NCBI GenBank assembly: GCA_029817715.1
Contig: JARUPY010000371.1
Coordinates: forward strand, 62,001-126,000
Length of the DNA: 64,000 nt
Reading direction: 5' to 3'
DNA from: Melastoma dodecandrum
Taxonomy: Eukaryota > Streptophyta > Magnoliopsida > Myrtales > Melastomataceae
Part shown: positions 47,506-55,456 of the stretch, in pieces
How positions within the stretch are numbered: position 1 is the first letter of the stretch
Layout: the number at the start of each line of letters is the position of its first letter
Notes under the pieces: generated by a model
The model's database searches: none
What the model saw: the letters and a program-made list of their open reading frames with translations, nothing else
Told to the model about the DNA's origin: nothing
Position numbers and translations under genes: made by a program

Positions 47506-48267
47506 TCAGCGCTGATGAGAGCGGAGAAAGTACCTGAATGTGCCGATCGGCGCTTTGATCTCGACGCCGAGCGTGCCAGCACTCTCAGAGTATCTTACAG
47601 CAGTCTCGTTCCCCGACGCCATTTTCAAAATGTCGAGGAAGTCCTTGTGGCTCCACAGCGGCTTCTTCTTTAGCGTGGCCGTGACGTTTTCTTCGAGGAC
47701 CATGGAGCCGCGATGCGTGGTGGCGTGGTCGTTGCCGAAGATCGCGATGAGCTTGTTGTCCTGGACCTTGATCCCGAACAGCTCCTCCTTCAGCTCCGGC
47801 GCCCCGAACACGTTTGCCATCGCGCGGAACTCGTCGAGCTTCTCCTTCGTCAACTGGATCGTCAGGTCGAAGGTGATGCTTTCGAGCAGCGTCAGGTCGT
47901 TGACCTTGGGAGCGCGCTCAGGCGGCATGACGCGGAAGTCGACGCCGATCTTGTTGGCGTCTCGGAACTCGATCGTCTCGACGGCCGTCGAGGTGTTCCA
48001 GGGCCGCCGCTTCACCGTCATGGTGGCCGCGTCCGTCTTGTACGACGGCAGGCTCAGCAGGCTCTTGAGGATGCTGACGTTGGCGATCCCGAACACGCCT
48101 TCGAACTCAGGCACGACCTTGTTGAGCTGCACGAGCAGATGGGTCTTGCCGTTCTTCGGATCGAGGGCCTGGACGACGGTCGAGGTCGACGTGCCGGTCA
48201 CCTTGACCTGCGTCATCACGGGCAGGGTGTACTTGATGATTTCCAGAAGTGTGTCGCGAAGTGTCAA
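47506..48267 (-). CDS. 45: Sliding clamp (T4 gp45-like)
   Basis: 253 residues from a TTG at 48267. Pattern NGKTHLLVQLNKVVPEFEGV, FGIANVSILKSLLSLPSYKT, ITFDLTIQLTKEKLDEFRAM and FGNDHATTHRG-S follows the three-domain gp45 clamp. It tethers the polymerase and, in T4, activates late promoters. Slightly longer than T4 gp45 (228). A 7-bp inverted repeat (48281-48301) lies 14 bases before the start. Confidence 0.85.
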   Translation of the reverse strand: MTLRDTLLEIIKYTLPVMTQVKVTGTSTSTVVQALDPKNGKTHLLVQLNKVVPEFEGVFGIANVSILKSLLSLPSYKTDAATMTVKRRPWNTSTAVETIEFRDANKIGVDFRVMPPERAPKVNDLTLLESITFDLTIQLTKEKLDEFRAMANVFGAPELKEELFGIKVQDNKLIAIFGNDHATTHRGSMVLEENVTATLKKKPLWSHKDFLDILKMASGNETAVRYSESAGTLGVEIKAPIGTFRYFLRSHQR

Positions 48268-48280
48268 AACGTGTCTCGAA

Positions 48281-48301
48281 TGCCAATACCGTAGATTGGC
48301 A
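48281..48301 (-). promoter_or_regulatory. Inverted repeat upstream of the clamp gene
   Basis: A perfect 7-bp repeat TGCCAAT/ATTGGCA with a 7-nt loop, next to the ribosome-binding region of the clamp gene. Possible translational operator or transcript-end hairpin. Confidence 0.35.
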
Positions 48302-48311
48302 TCCGAGAGGA

Positions 48312-48605
48312 CTAGCGTGCAATAATTTCGGTGAGATGCGGGGCATCATAACGCAACGAGTCGACGTCGTTGCCATCGTTGAGGTAGGCGCAGAGCCTAT
48401 TGGCGATCTCGACCATCACTGGGCCCAGCCCTGGCGCCAGCGGCCAGCTACATGGACCACCGTTGTGCGACACCAAGAGCTTGCGGTCGTCGAACCAGCC
48501 CCAGGATTCACGGCCATGCGTGTTGTCCTCACGGACAACGCTGATCTCCCAGCTCGTGCCGTTGACGTTGCCGTGGACCTGGACGAGCCACTTCTTCTCG
48601 GTCAT
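48312..48605 (-). CDS. Hypothetical protein
   Basis: 97 residues from the ATG at 48605, with AAGGAG 7-8 nt upstream: MTEKKWLVQVHGNVNGTSWE, then a WGWFDDRKLLVSHNGGPC block. Beta-rich N-terminus. Coupled to the next upstream gene. Confidence 0.6.
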   Translation of the reverse strand: MTEKKWLVQVHGNVNGTSWEISVVREDNTHGRESWGWFDDRKLLVSHNGGPCSWPLAPGLGPVMVEIANRLCAYLNDGNDVDSLRYDAPHLTEIIAR

Positions 48606-48778
48606 CGACGGCTCCTTGCAGAAGCGCCCAATAGCCAGGAGCGATTCTGCTTGATCCAGTCCCACGCTTCCACCTGCGTCTTGAAGCGCTCGTGCGTGGC
48701 GGGATAGACGCTGCCGCTCTCGCTCAAGCGCAGGACGCTCCACTCGTTCTCTTCGACGTCGTAGGCTACCCAGAACAT
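48602..48778 (-). CDS. Small hypothetical protein (58 aa)
   Basis: ATG at 48778: MFWVAYDVEENEWSVLRLSE, ending GASARSRR. The stop overlaps the next ATG (ATGA). The KTQVEAWDWIKQ helix and the beta N-terminus look like a small globular domain. No family recognised. Confidence 0.6.
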   Translation of the reverse strand: MFWVAYDVEENEWSVLRLSESGSVYPATHERFKTQVEAWDWIKQNRSWLLGASARSRR

Positions 48779-48780
48779 CC

Positions 48781-49179
48781 TCAGCTCCTGTTGCGCGCCT
48801 CTATGCTGGCCTGAGCGGCCCGCTGAGCGTGATGAGCAAGCCCGCCCGCCTCGATAGCACGGAGCAGCTCGGCGGCCTCCAGGCGCGGCTCTAGGCCATC
48901 CGGCGCGGCTCCGTCGACCAGGAGCTTCAGCGCACGGAAGAGATCGGGCGCAGCGGCCTCGATATGCCGGAGCGGCGCTCCGTAGGTCTGCACCTCCCAT
49001 TCGTCCTGAAGCTTCTTCATGGTCTTCTGGTGGATCGCGCGCTCGAAGCCGCGATGCCGAAGGTTGTCGCTGAGGCGCTGAGAGACGCACCAGTTGGATG
49101 TTCCCACGCGCTCCGACACGAACGTGGAGAAGCTGAGGAAGGGCTTGACCTTGTCGACGAGCCTCAGATGCGCAGCCAT
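48781..49179 (-). CDS. Helical hypothetical protein
   Basis: 132 residues from the ATG at 49179 (GGAAGTG upstream), overlapping the previous stop (TGATG). MAAHLRLVDKVKPFLSFSTF, then RHRGFERAIHQKTMKKLQDE and an Ala-rich helical end. Unknown role. Confidence 0.6.
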   Translation of the reverse strand: MAAHLRLVDKVKPFLSFSTFVSERVGTSNWCVSQRLSDNLRHRGFERAIHQKTMKKLQDEWEVQTYGAPLRHIEAAAPDLFRALKLLVDGAAPDGLEPRLEAAELLRAIEAGGLAHHAQRAAQASIEARNRS

Positions 49180-49337
49180 CACTTCCACCATCCTTCGCGC
49201 CACAGCTCGATGAACTCGTCGAGCGCTTCCTCGCGGGTCCACCCGTGCGTGATGGGCTCGCCGGGCTCCCAGCCGCGCGGATCGCGCGCGATGAAGCCAT
49301 AGCCGCACATCTCGTGCTCCACGGAGACGATCAGCAT
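49179..49337 (-). CDS. Small hypothetical protein (52 aa)
   Basis: ATG at 49337, TGA at 49179-49181: MLIVSVEHEMCGYGFIARDP, ITHGWTREEALDEFIELWRE, GWWK. It is coupled by TGATG to the next gene and overlaps the end of the previous one by 7 bases. The TREEAL-E pattern is usual for short RHH-less host-like proteins; function unknown. Confidence 0.55.
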   Translation of the reverse strand: MLIVSVEHEMCGYGFIARDPRGWEPGEPITHGWTREEALDEFIELWREGWWK

Positions 49338-49762
49338 CGCCACTCCTTCTGCGACTTCGATTGGACCAGTGTCTTGAGCTGACGCCCGGCGTTCGCTCGC
49401 CCCGTCACGAATTGATGCGCGGGCGAGTCCTTCTTGTAGTCTCCCTTTTTGGCCTCTTCGGCCTCGACGAAGTCGTCGATGACCTGGAGGTAGAAGGGAT
49501 AGCTGTTCGGATCGGGCGACGGCGGCAGCACGGGCGGCAGCGTGGGCGCCGCCATCCCCGTCGACATGACATCGGTCGCGAGGAAGTCCTGAAGCTCCCG
49601 CGTCTTCATCGCATTCACTTCCAGGAAGCGCGCCTCGACGTAGTCGGTCAGGCCGATCTCGCTGATGATCGCGCCGAGGATCGCCAGCTTGTTGCGATCG
49701 TCTCGCAGATCGCTTTTCAGCTTCGGGTTCGACCAGAGGCGAGCGTGAAGGCGTCGGTTCAT
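49331..49762 (-). CDS. Hypothetical protein
   Basis: 143 residues from the ATG at 49762 (GAGGA upstream): MNRRLHARLWSNPKLKSDLR, then a Pro-rich linker (TLPPVLPPSPDPNSYP) and a basic C-terminus. Possibly two domains joined by the linker. No family recognised. Confidence 0.6.
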   Translation of the reverse strand: MNRRLHARLWSNPKLKSDLRDDRNKLAILGAIISEIGLTDYVEARFLEVNAMKTRELQDFLATDVMSTGMAAPTLPPVLPPSPDPNSYPFYLQVIDDFVEAEEAKKGDYKKDSPAHQFVTGRANAGRQLKTLVQSKSQKEWRC

Positions 49763-49797
49763 GTGATCCTCGTCGCAGGTGTTGAGGCCGTCACCGC

Positions 49798-50439
49798 TCA
49801 AAGATGAGCGGTGAGGTTCCACCACTTGGCAGGCCGGTCGGCGTCAGCCGCGCGGAAGTTGGCGGTGGCGGCGTTGGCCGCCTCGATGTCGACGACGATG
49901 GTGCCGCAGTCCGACACGTAGCTGACGACCTCGGGGACGACGATCAGATCGGTGTTCACCACCTTGTTCGTCGCGTAGCAGGCCGGGCCGATCGGGCTGG
50001 TGTAGTAGCCGAGCACCTTCTTGTACTTGATGCTGCCGTCCTTGTTGAACTTGGTACGTCCCCTGGCGTCCGTGACGCGCTCCTTGTCGACGTAGTGTCC
50101 CTGGGCACCCGCATGCTCGATCGAGACCGTCGCGACGCGGTTGCGCTCGCGATACTTCTCGCAGGCGGCGCGCAGGCTCGACCCGAGGTACCATGCGCCG
50201 TTCGTCGGGCGGCAGACGTAGCTGCGGACCGTCGTGCCATCGGCGAACGTCCAGGTGCCGATGGAACGCTCCCACTTCTTGAAGGCCCCAAGGCGGTAGC
50301 GCGGCATGAGATCGTTGTTGAAGGACGACTTCTTCGCCCTCGCCTTCGTGACCGTGTAGCCCGCCGCGCGGACCACTGCGATGCACGCGTCGAGATCGAG
50401 CGTCTCGGCATTATGGGTGCTGAATTTCTGGGAAGTCAT
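49798..50439 (-). CDS. Hypothetical protein
   Basis: 213 residues: MTSQKFSTHNAETLDLDACI, then SIGTWTFADGTTVRSYVCRP and VLGYYTSPIGPACYATNK. A repeated Tyr/Thr beta pattern. The next gene upstream ends 9 bases away. Role unknown. Confidence 0.6.
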   Translation of the reverse strand: MTSQKFSTHNAETLDLDACIAVVRAAGYTVTKARAKKSSFNNDLMPRYRLGAFKKWERSIGTWTFADGTTVRSYVCRPTNGAWYLGSSLRAACEKYRERNRVATVSIEHAGAQGHYVDKERVTDARGRTKFNKDGSIKYKKVLGYYTSPIGPACYATNKVVNTDLIVVPEVVSYVSDCGTIVVDIEAANAATANFRAADADRPAKWWNLTAHL

Positions 50440-50448
50440 TTGTCGCTC

Positions 50449-51088
50449 CTAGTCTGCAATGAGATCGATGAAATACTCGGCCGTCAGTGGGTTCTCAGTA
50501 GCCCGTGGTGAAGTTGCGCGAGCCGAACACGCGGGCGCCATCCTGGTCGATGTGCGATTCGAGACGGTAGCCGCGACGGACGTCGTCGATCCGGATACCG
50601 TGCTCGCTGACGCGATGATTGGTGGCCGGTCCGACATACTTCCCGACGAGGGGCGAACACTGGCCACCGGTCGCATACTCGTCGAACACGCGACGGGCGA
50701 TCTCGCGAATGGTGACAGTCTTGCTCTTCGACTCGATCACTTCGAAGAAGTCGACGTTGGTCTGGTTGTAGCCCCAAGAGGCGTAGAATACGTCGCCGAC
50801 TTTGACGTCGTTGACGAAGGCCTTGCGCTCCGCCGCGATCTTCGCCTTGTGGGCGAGGGTCGACTGGCGGCCCTCGAAGGCCTGACGGATGCGCTCTTCG
50901 CGCGCCCTCTCATCGGCGTAGGGGTAGTCGAGGACGGGCTTGCTTTGCTTGCCGAAGAACACGACCGCATGCGGGCGATGCGTGCGAGGATTGGTGTAGA
51001 TGTAGGCGACCGCATCAGACTTCTTGTCGACGATCTTGGTCGCGCCAGCCGGGACGTAGAATTCGCGGGTATTGAAGAACTTCGTCAT
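50449..51088 (-). CDS. Hypothetical protein, one C-terminal frame break
   Basis: ATG at 51088 (GAGGA upstream). Intact to FGSRNFTTGY, where a TGA occurs. One frame over, the text continues ENPLTAEYFIDLIAD to a TAG at 50449-50451. Length is one over a multiple of three, so a one-base change near 50497 is likely. It contains REFYVPAGATKIVDKKSDAV and a DVFYASWGYNQTNVDFFEVI block seen in phage hypotheticals. Confidence 0.6.
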
Positions 51089-51125
51089 CAAATCCTCAAG
51101 CAATGCGGGCCGTCTCTATGCCTTC

Positions 51126-51153
51126 AATCTACACGAAAACTCGTCTAAGTCAA
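51126..51153 (-). promoter_or_regulatory. TTGACT-N16-TAGATT promoter
   Basis: -35 at 51148-51153 and -10 at 51126-51131 on the minus strand, upstream of the gene at 51088. Confidence 0.6.
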
Positions 51154-51158
51154 CAGAG

Positions 51159-51848
51159 TCACTCGTCCTTTCGATAAGGCTCTAGGTTCTTGTCGAAGAC
51201 GTCCTGTGGATGGACGGTGTAGAAGCTCGGTGTACGCGGGTTCGGATTGACGGGAATGCCGACTGCGTTGGGAAACACGTCCACATTGGCAGACTCGCCG
51301 ACGACTGGATCATGTATGCCACCGGGATGCTTGAAGCTCTCGAAGTCGAAGCGCTTGGGCATAATGAAGTCGATCTGCTCATCGGTAAGACCGATCCGGG
51401 CGTAGTAGGAGCCGAGCAAGGCCGTGCCCGCAGGAGAGGGATCGCGAAACACCTCGTCGTCCCCTCCCTTTTGAATAAGGTAGGAACCTCGGAACGTGAC
51501 CCGTGATGTATTTGGAGCCCAATGATGCTCTCCTGCAACCCAGATTGCCGCGCAAGCGCCGTTGCAGAAATTATTGGACCGCACCAGCGTCCAGTAATGG
51601 TGTTCGTGAATATATCGCCCGATGCGCGACATCTGAGGAACCTGACCGGAGGTGACGTTCAAGTCGATGATCGCGTGGTCACCGGCTACTCTGGCGAGCG
51701 CCTCGAACCGTCTTGCATCGCCGTTGCCGATCAAGCCGCTCATCTTGATGACGGGCCAGCCGTTAATCTGAGTGGTGTCGAAGTCGGCAGCGGAGGCGAC
51801 AGCTAGTCCGAAAGCAAAAGCAGCGAGGGCGAGCAGTATGCGAAACAA
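51159..51848 (-). CDS. Secreted ClpP-fold-like protein
   Basis: 229 residues. Signal peptide FRILLALAAFAFGLAVASAA. Then the ClpP/crotonase pattern: VIKMSGLIGNGDARRFEALA, AIIDLNVTSGQVPQMSRIGR and FCNGACAAIWVAGEHH, where a Ser is replaced by Gly-Ala-Cys, so catalysis is doubtful. It shares the layout of 27516 and 28049 but is more diverged. Exported. Confidence 0.6.
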   Translation of the reverse strand: MFRILLALAAFAFGLAVASAADFDTTQINGWPVIKMSGLIGNGDARRFEALARVAGDHAIIDLNVTSGQVPQMSRIGRYIHEHHYWTLVRSNNFCNGACAAIWVAGEHHWAPNTSRVTFRGSYLIQKGGDDEVFRDPSPAGTALLGSYYARIGLTDEQIDFIMPKRFDFESFKHPGGIHDPVVGESANVDVFPNAVGIPVNPNPRTPSFYTVHPQDVFDKNLEPYRKDE

Positions 51849-51891
51849 AAGACTTCTCCTGATTGGACGGCTTGAGGCTTGCGGTGGTGTC

Positions 51892-52149
51892 CTAGTCGAC
51901 CTGCGCCGCGCCGATGTCTCCGCGTGATTTCAAGGTGCGCCGAACTTCAGCCGCATCGCGCCCCGATTTCTTAGCGACAATGCGGACCAGCATATCGTCG
52001 CGGCTCTTCTTCTGGCGCTGTGCGATCTGCTTTTCCAGCCACGCGATCACGCGCTTGGCGGCCTTCAGGTTCTCGCCGTCATCGCCGTCGCCCTCGTAGT
52101 CGCCGAGCCACGCGATCGCGAAGGCGAGATCGTCATTGGTGACCTTCAT
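51892..52149 (-). CDS. Small hypothetical protein
   Basis: 85 residues: MKVTNDDLAFAIAWLGDYEG, then a helical, basic middle (KAAKRVIAWLEKQIAQRQKK) that could bind nucleic acid. The start overlaps the stop of the next upstream gene. Confidence 0.6.
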   Translation of the reverse strand: MKVTNDDLAFAIAWLGDYEGDGDDGENLKAAKRVIAWLEKQIAQRQKKSRDDMLVRIVAKKSGRDAAEVRRTLKSRGDIGAAQVD

Positions 52150-52319
52150 TTCTCACCCTTGCGTTTGCTCGCCTCGATCAGGCGCTTCATGTCGCCGAGC
52201 GCACGCACGAGCGCTTGCAGGTCGCGCTTGCTCATGCGCATGCCGTCTCGCAGCGACTCGCCATACTCGCCGATGATTTCGTTGACGTCGGTGAGCCAGT
52301 CGTCCTTCGACGGCTCCAT
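52146..52319 (-). CDS. Small hypothetical protein (57 aa)
   Basis: ATG at 52319: MEPSKDDWLTDVNEIIGEYG, ending RLIEASKRKGEK. Fully helical. Overlaps its downstream neighbour by 4 bases (ATGA). Confidence 0.55.
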   Translation of the reverse strand: MEPSKDDWLTDVNEIIGEYGESLRDGMRMSKRDLQALVRALGDMKRLIEASKRKGEK

Positions 52320-52326
52320 TCCGCTC

Positions 52327-52533
52327 TCAAGCACCCTTCACCTCCACGATCGTCTTGATAGTCGTAAAGTTCTCTTCGATGTTCGCGTTGTGATCGACCT
52401 CGAACTCGCCTGGGCCGTACTCGTTGATCCTCTCGCGCAAAGCCTTTGCAGAGACGTCGGTCACCAGCGCCTTGCTGATGACCACCTTGCGAAAGGTGAC
52501 CTCGAATGTTTTCTGCTCGGTTGTCTTGGGCAT
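52327..52533 (-). CDS. Small hypothetical protein (68 aa)
   Basis: MPKTTEQKTFEVTFRKVVIS, then KALRERINEYGPGEFEVDHN. A beta-alpha-beta pattern. The start overlaps the previous stop by one base. Confidence 0.6.
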   Translation of the reverse strand: MPKTTEQKTFEVTFRKVVISKALVTDVSAKALRERINEYGPGEFEVDHNANIEENFTTIKTIVEVKGA

Positions 52534-52748
52534 CAGGAAGCCTTTGCCTGCACGTGCTTGACGTAGACGATCCGGTATCGGGTGCCGCCGCGCGAGTCAC
52601 GGACCGTCGAGACGAACCCCGCGTCCTTCAGATCGATCGGCATGGCAACCGCGCCGAGGCGCTGGGCCTCGCGCTGGGTCATCGGCTTTTCGAGGATGCG
52701 GTTGGTCCACACGACAGGACGCTTCGGCTCGGATGCAACAACGGCCAT
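52533..52748 (-). CDS. Small hypothetical protein (71 aa)
   Basis: ATG at 52748 (AGGAAG upstream): MAVVASEPKRPVVWTNRILE, then DAGFVSTVRDSRGGTRYRIV. First gene of the 52748-51892 operon, directly behind a strong promoter. Unknown role. Confidence 0.6.
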   Translation of the reverse strand: MAVVASEPKRPVVWTNRILEKPMTQREAQRLGAVAMPIDLKDAGFVSTVRDSRGGTRYRIVYVKHVQAKAS

Positions 52749-52787
52749 GCAGTGACTTCCTGAAAAAGCGAGATAACCAATCCCTGT

Positions 52788-52815
52788 ACTGTACACTAAA
52801 CTAGTCGAATGTCAA
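52788..52815 (-). promoter_or_regulatory. TTGACA-N16-TACAGT promoter
   Basis: -35 at 52810-52815 and -10 at 52788-52793 on the minus strand. Confidence 0.6.
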
Positions 52816-52830
52816 CGCGCAGTCATGCGG

Positions 52831-52858
52831 AAATGAAAAGAGAGGCCGAAGCCTCTCT
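52831..52858 (-). terminator. Intrinsic terminator with UUCG tetraloop
   Basis: An 8-bp stem (52839-52846 with 52851-52858) closed by C(UUCG)G on the minus strand and followed by TTTT. It ends the DUF932 transcript. Confidence 0.85.
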
Positions 52859-52887
52859 TGTCGACGAGTGTTCTGTGCTGGGATCGA

Positions 52888-53886
52888 TCAGGCGTCTTGC
52901 AGCTCCAGGAGGTGGTTGAGCGCCTCCTTCTTCATCTGGAGCCCCGAGCCGAAGAACGCCGCGTTCATGCGGGCCGCGCCCTCGTCCTTGTCGCGGACGC
53001 TCTTCTGGTGGTCGACGAAGTCGGTGACCGCGTTGAACGTCGCCCAGGCGGTGTTCTTGTCGGCGCCGTCGCGGACGGTCTTGTCGAGCAGGTCGAAGAA
53101 GGACTGCATCGTGCGATCGTACTGCCAGCGGGAGCGGTCGGTGATCTTGCCGTCCGTGTCGCGCTTGGCGGGCGTCAGCTTGTCGAAGAGCTTGGCCGAC
53201 GCGTCGCGCGAGACCTTGATGCCGACGAGCGTCTCGGCGAGCTTCTTGTACTTCTCGAAGCCCAGCGCCACCTCGGCCAGCTTCTCGCTCGCCTCCTTGG
53301 CGACGTCGCCCCGGAAGGCCGTGTTGTGGCGGTACTTCATGCTGACGGCGTCGGGATCGAAGATCGAGGCGGTGAGCGTGTTGTTGCAGACCACGCGGAT
53401 CATGGTCGCCTGCGCGATGTTCGCCAGGGAGCCGTCGAAGCCGGTCGCGAGCATGACGTAGGGGGCATGGTCATCGCCGACGATGTCCATGTGCTCGTTG
53501 AACTTCGCGAGGGCCCAGATCACCCGGCCGCCGCGCAGCGCTCCAGCGGTCTCCAGCGAAAAGCGCTCGTCGACCGTGATGAACTGCTCGAAGAAGTCGA
53601 GAACGTCGGCGGGCTGCGTCGGGACCCAGCGGTCGGTGAAGTGGCCGAGCACGGCGTTGGTGTCGTTGCGGCTGACGACGATATGGCCCTCGACATCGGC
53701 ATAGGAGCCGTCCGGGAGCTTGCGTGCCATCGGTTCGACGACGGCCGTCCAGTCGAGCCCGGCTTCCTTCAGCCACTGCTCCTTCGTCGCGCCGGGTCGC
53801 ATCTGCTTCCCGAGCCCGTGCCACGGCGTCGCGCCCACATAGGCGATCGCCGCCTTGCCGGTGGACATATCGATCATTGCGCTCAT
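52888..53886 (-). CDS. DUF932 family protein
   Basis: 332 residues from the ATG at 53886 (AAGGAAAA upstream). IAYVGATPWHGLGKQMRPGA and RWVPTQPADVLDFFEQFI, then VCNNTLTASIF, are hallmark blocks of DUF932 (phage/plasmid-like protein), which occurs in many large phages and conjugative elements. Biochemical role unknown. Transcribed alone from a strong promoter to a UUCG terminator. Confidence 0.9.
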   Translation of the reverse strand: MSAMIDMSTGKAAIAYVGATPWHGLGKQMRPGATKEQWLKEAGLDWTAVVEPMARKLPDGSYADVEGHIVVSRNDTNAVLGHFTDRWVPTQPADVLDFFEQFITVDERFSLETAGALRGGRVIWALAKFNEHMDIVGDDHAPYVMLATGFDGSLANIAQATMIRVVCNNTLTASIFDPDAVSMKYRHNTAFRGDVAKEASEKLAEVALGFEKYKKLAETLVGIKVSRDASAKLFDKLTPAKRDTDGKITDRSRWQYDRTMQSFFDLLDKTVRDGADKNTAWATFNAVTDFVDHQKSVRDKDEGAARMNAAFFGSGLQMKKEALNHLLELQDA

Positions 53887-53942
53887 GCGTAAGTTTTCCT
53901 TGATGCAAATCTCACCGCTGGCCATCCAAACAGCGTTAAGCC

Positions 53943-53970
53943 GTTATAGACGGAAATGCAGGCAAGTCAA
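53943..53970 (-). promoter_or_regulatory. TTGACT-N16-TATAAC promoter
   Basis: -35 at 53965-53970 and -10 at 53943-53948 on the minus strand, for the DUF932 gene. Confidence 0.7.
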
Positions 53971-54364
53971 GCCATGCCTTTCAATGTCGCTAACATTTCC
54001 GCATGGGTCCTCGTCGGCGGCAAACATGCTTTGCATAAGCACCACGGATCAAACTATAAATGGCCATACTTGTCGCAAAAGTCGCCGTAAGTCTTAATTG
54101 ATTTATGAATATGCTGATATAGGCATCAATGTTTTCACCAAGGAATCGTAGTCATGGTCTGGCTTGATCGTTGTTTGCATTGTTCGTTATCTTTATCTCC
54201 CGCGTCGATGTCACGTCTGCGAGACGTCGCCTGCCATTCCTTTGATACTCGGCATGGAAGATCGCGCGCAAAAATCGCCACGGCAGGCTTGCGCTCCGCC
54301 GCGTCGAGGGAAACGTAGAGTCCTCAGTGCGTTATGCGTCTGTGGATGGGCTTTGGGGGTCCGG
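53971..54364. other. Gene-free stretch with hairpins
   Basis: No convincing gene. A perfect 6-bp hairpin (54213-54218 with 54222-54227) is followed by a longer-range 7-bp pairing (54229-54235 with 54282-54288). The region from 54000 to 54180 is AT-richer and may hold promoters for the plus-strand gene at 54365. A structured leader or small RNA is possible. Confidence 0.35.
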
Positions 54365-54604
54365 ATGTCTTGGATCGCGTATCGGTCAACGGGTGACACG
54401 ATCGGCCGCTTCAGTCGGGAGGCCGATCTCAAGCAGACGGCCGCCAAGACCTTGAAGGTCGGCACGATCTTCCGCGCATCGTCCTCGCAGGGCTCGCAGA
54501 GGACCTACAAGGTCACGGAGCGGGGCCTCAAGACCATCGACTCGTTCGTGAAGCCGTCGCGGCGCCGCAAGCACAAGAAGGCGGTCCGCGCCGCTCTGGC
54601 GTGA
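54365..54604 (+). CDS. Small basic hypothetical protein
   Basis: 79 residues from the ATG at 54365 (GGGGG upstream): MSWIAYRSTGDTIGRFSREA, ending KPSRRRKHKKAVRAALA, a strongly basic tail. Possibly nucleic-acid binding. Longer frames upstream are unsupported. It converges on the gene at 54605 with no gap. Confidence 0.55.
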   Translation: MSWIAYRSTGDTIGRFSREADLKQTAAKTLKVGTIFRASSSQGSQRTYKVTERGLKTIDSFVKPSRRRKHKKAVRAALA

Positions 54605-55174
54605 TCATTTGCTCTGGTAGGCTGCGCATACCTGGATGCGGCCGACAGGGCAGAATACCCGTCGATAGAAGCTCAGATTGCAGTCCAGTGGCCGGGCGTC
54701 GCCTTTTCGTGACGAGCGCTCCGACAGCTTGCAGGTCTGGCAGCATGGATCGGGTGCGACAGAGGTGATATCATCGCCGATGAACGTCATGCTGCGATGC
54801 CCGCTGATCATCAGGCCGCCCGTTATGCGCCGGACTGCCCAGGAGTGCGCCGCGAGATTGGCGGCCTCGCTCCGCAGGCGAGGGCTCAGCTCCAGCATCG
54901 CGGCATCCCATTCTGCCTGGGTGATCTCCGGCTCTCCTTCGATCGGAGGATGCAGGCGGTGCTCGGTACGCACCTCTTCGCGATAGACAAGGTTTCTGCC
55001 GAGCAACTGCGCCACCGCGATCAATGCGGCGTTCCGGTCGACACCGTCCGCTAGGAGAAACCGCCCGACAGCACTCGTCCCGCGAAGCTCCGCGAGACGC
55101 TCGCGAAGCTCCGTTCTGGTCTTCCCCTCAGCCGCGATGACGCCTTCCTCGGCGTCGTAGATGATCGCGATCAT
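54605..55174 (-). CDS. Hypothetical protein
   Basis: 189 residues from the ATG at 55174, overlapping the previous stop (TGATG): MIAIIYDAEEGVIAAEGKTR, then a helical middle and a Cys-rich end (DPCCQTCKLSERSSRKGDAR, CPVGRIQVC). The Cys cluster could bind zinc. Unknown role. Confidence 0.6.
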   Translation of the reverse strand: MIAIIYDAEEGVIAAEGKTRTELRERLAELRGTSAVGRFLLADGVDRNAALIAVAQLLGRNLVYREEVRTEHRLHPPIEGEPEITQAEWDAAMLELSPRLRSEAANLAAHSWAVRRITGGLMISGHRSMTFIGDDITSVAPDPCCQTCKLSERSSRKGDARPLDCNLSFYRRVFCPVGRIQVCAAYQSK

Positions 55175-55356
55175 CAAGCCCGCTCGGGAACGAGCTTCGC
55201 CAGCCGAGTGGCGCGGCGGTTCCACTCGCGCGACATCGCATAGCGGCCGTCGAGAAAGGCCAGCCGCGCCTGATAGCGCAGCGAACCCGCGTCATAGTAG
55301 CGGTAGTCGCGCTTGCTGTAGTTCGCGAGAATCTGGCTGTCGGTCGCGCGCTTCAT
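55174..55356 (-). CDS. Small basic hypothetical protein (60 aa)
   Basis: ATG at 55356 with GGAG 7 nt upstream: MKRATDSQILANYSKRDYRY, then RLAFLDGRYAMSREWNRRAT. The YYD-RY spacing looks like a small phage DNA-associated protein. Strong promoter about 70 bases upstream. Confidence 0.6.
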   Translation of the reverse strand: MKRATDSQILANYSKRDYRYYDAGSLRYQARLAFLDGRYAMSREWNRRATRLAKLVPERA

Positions 55357-55417
55357 GATCGTTCTCCAAATTCGATTGCGTTCGAAATACACAAGGGCGA
55401 AGCCCGAAGCAGATACG

Positions 55418-55445
55418 ACTATACAGCAAATATTCAGTAAGTCAA
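55418..55445 (-). promoter_or_regulatory. TTGACT-N16-TATAGT promoter
   Basis: -35 at 55440-55445 and -10 at 55418-55423 on the minus strand. Confidence 0.7.
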
Positions 55446-55456
55446 CACGCGGACAT

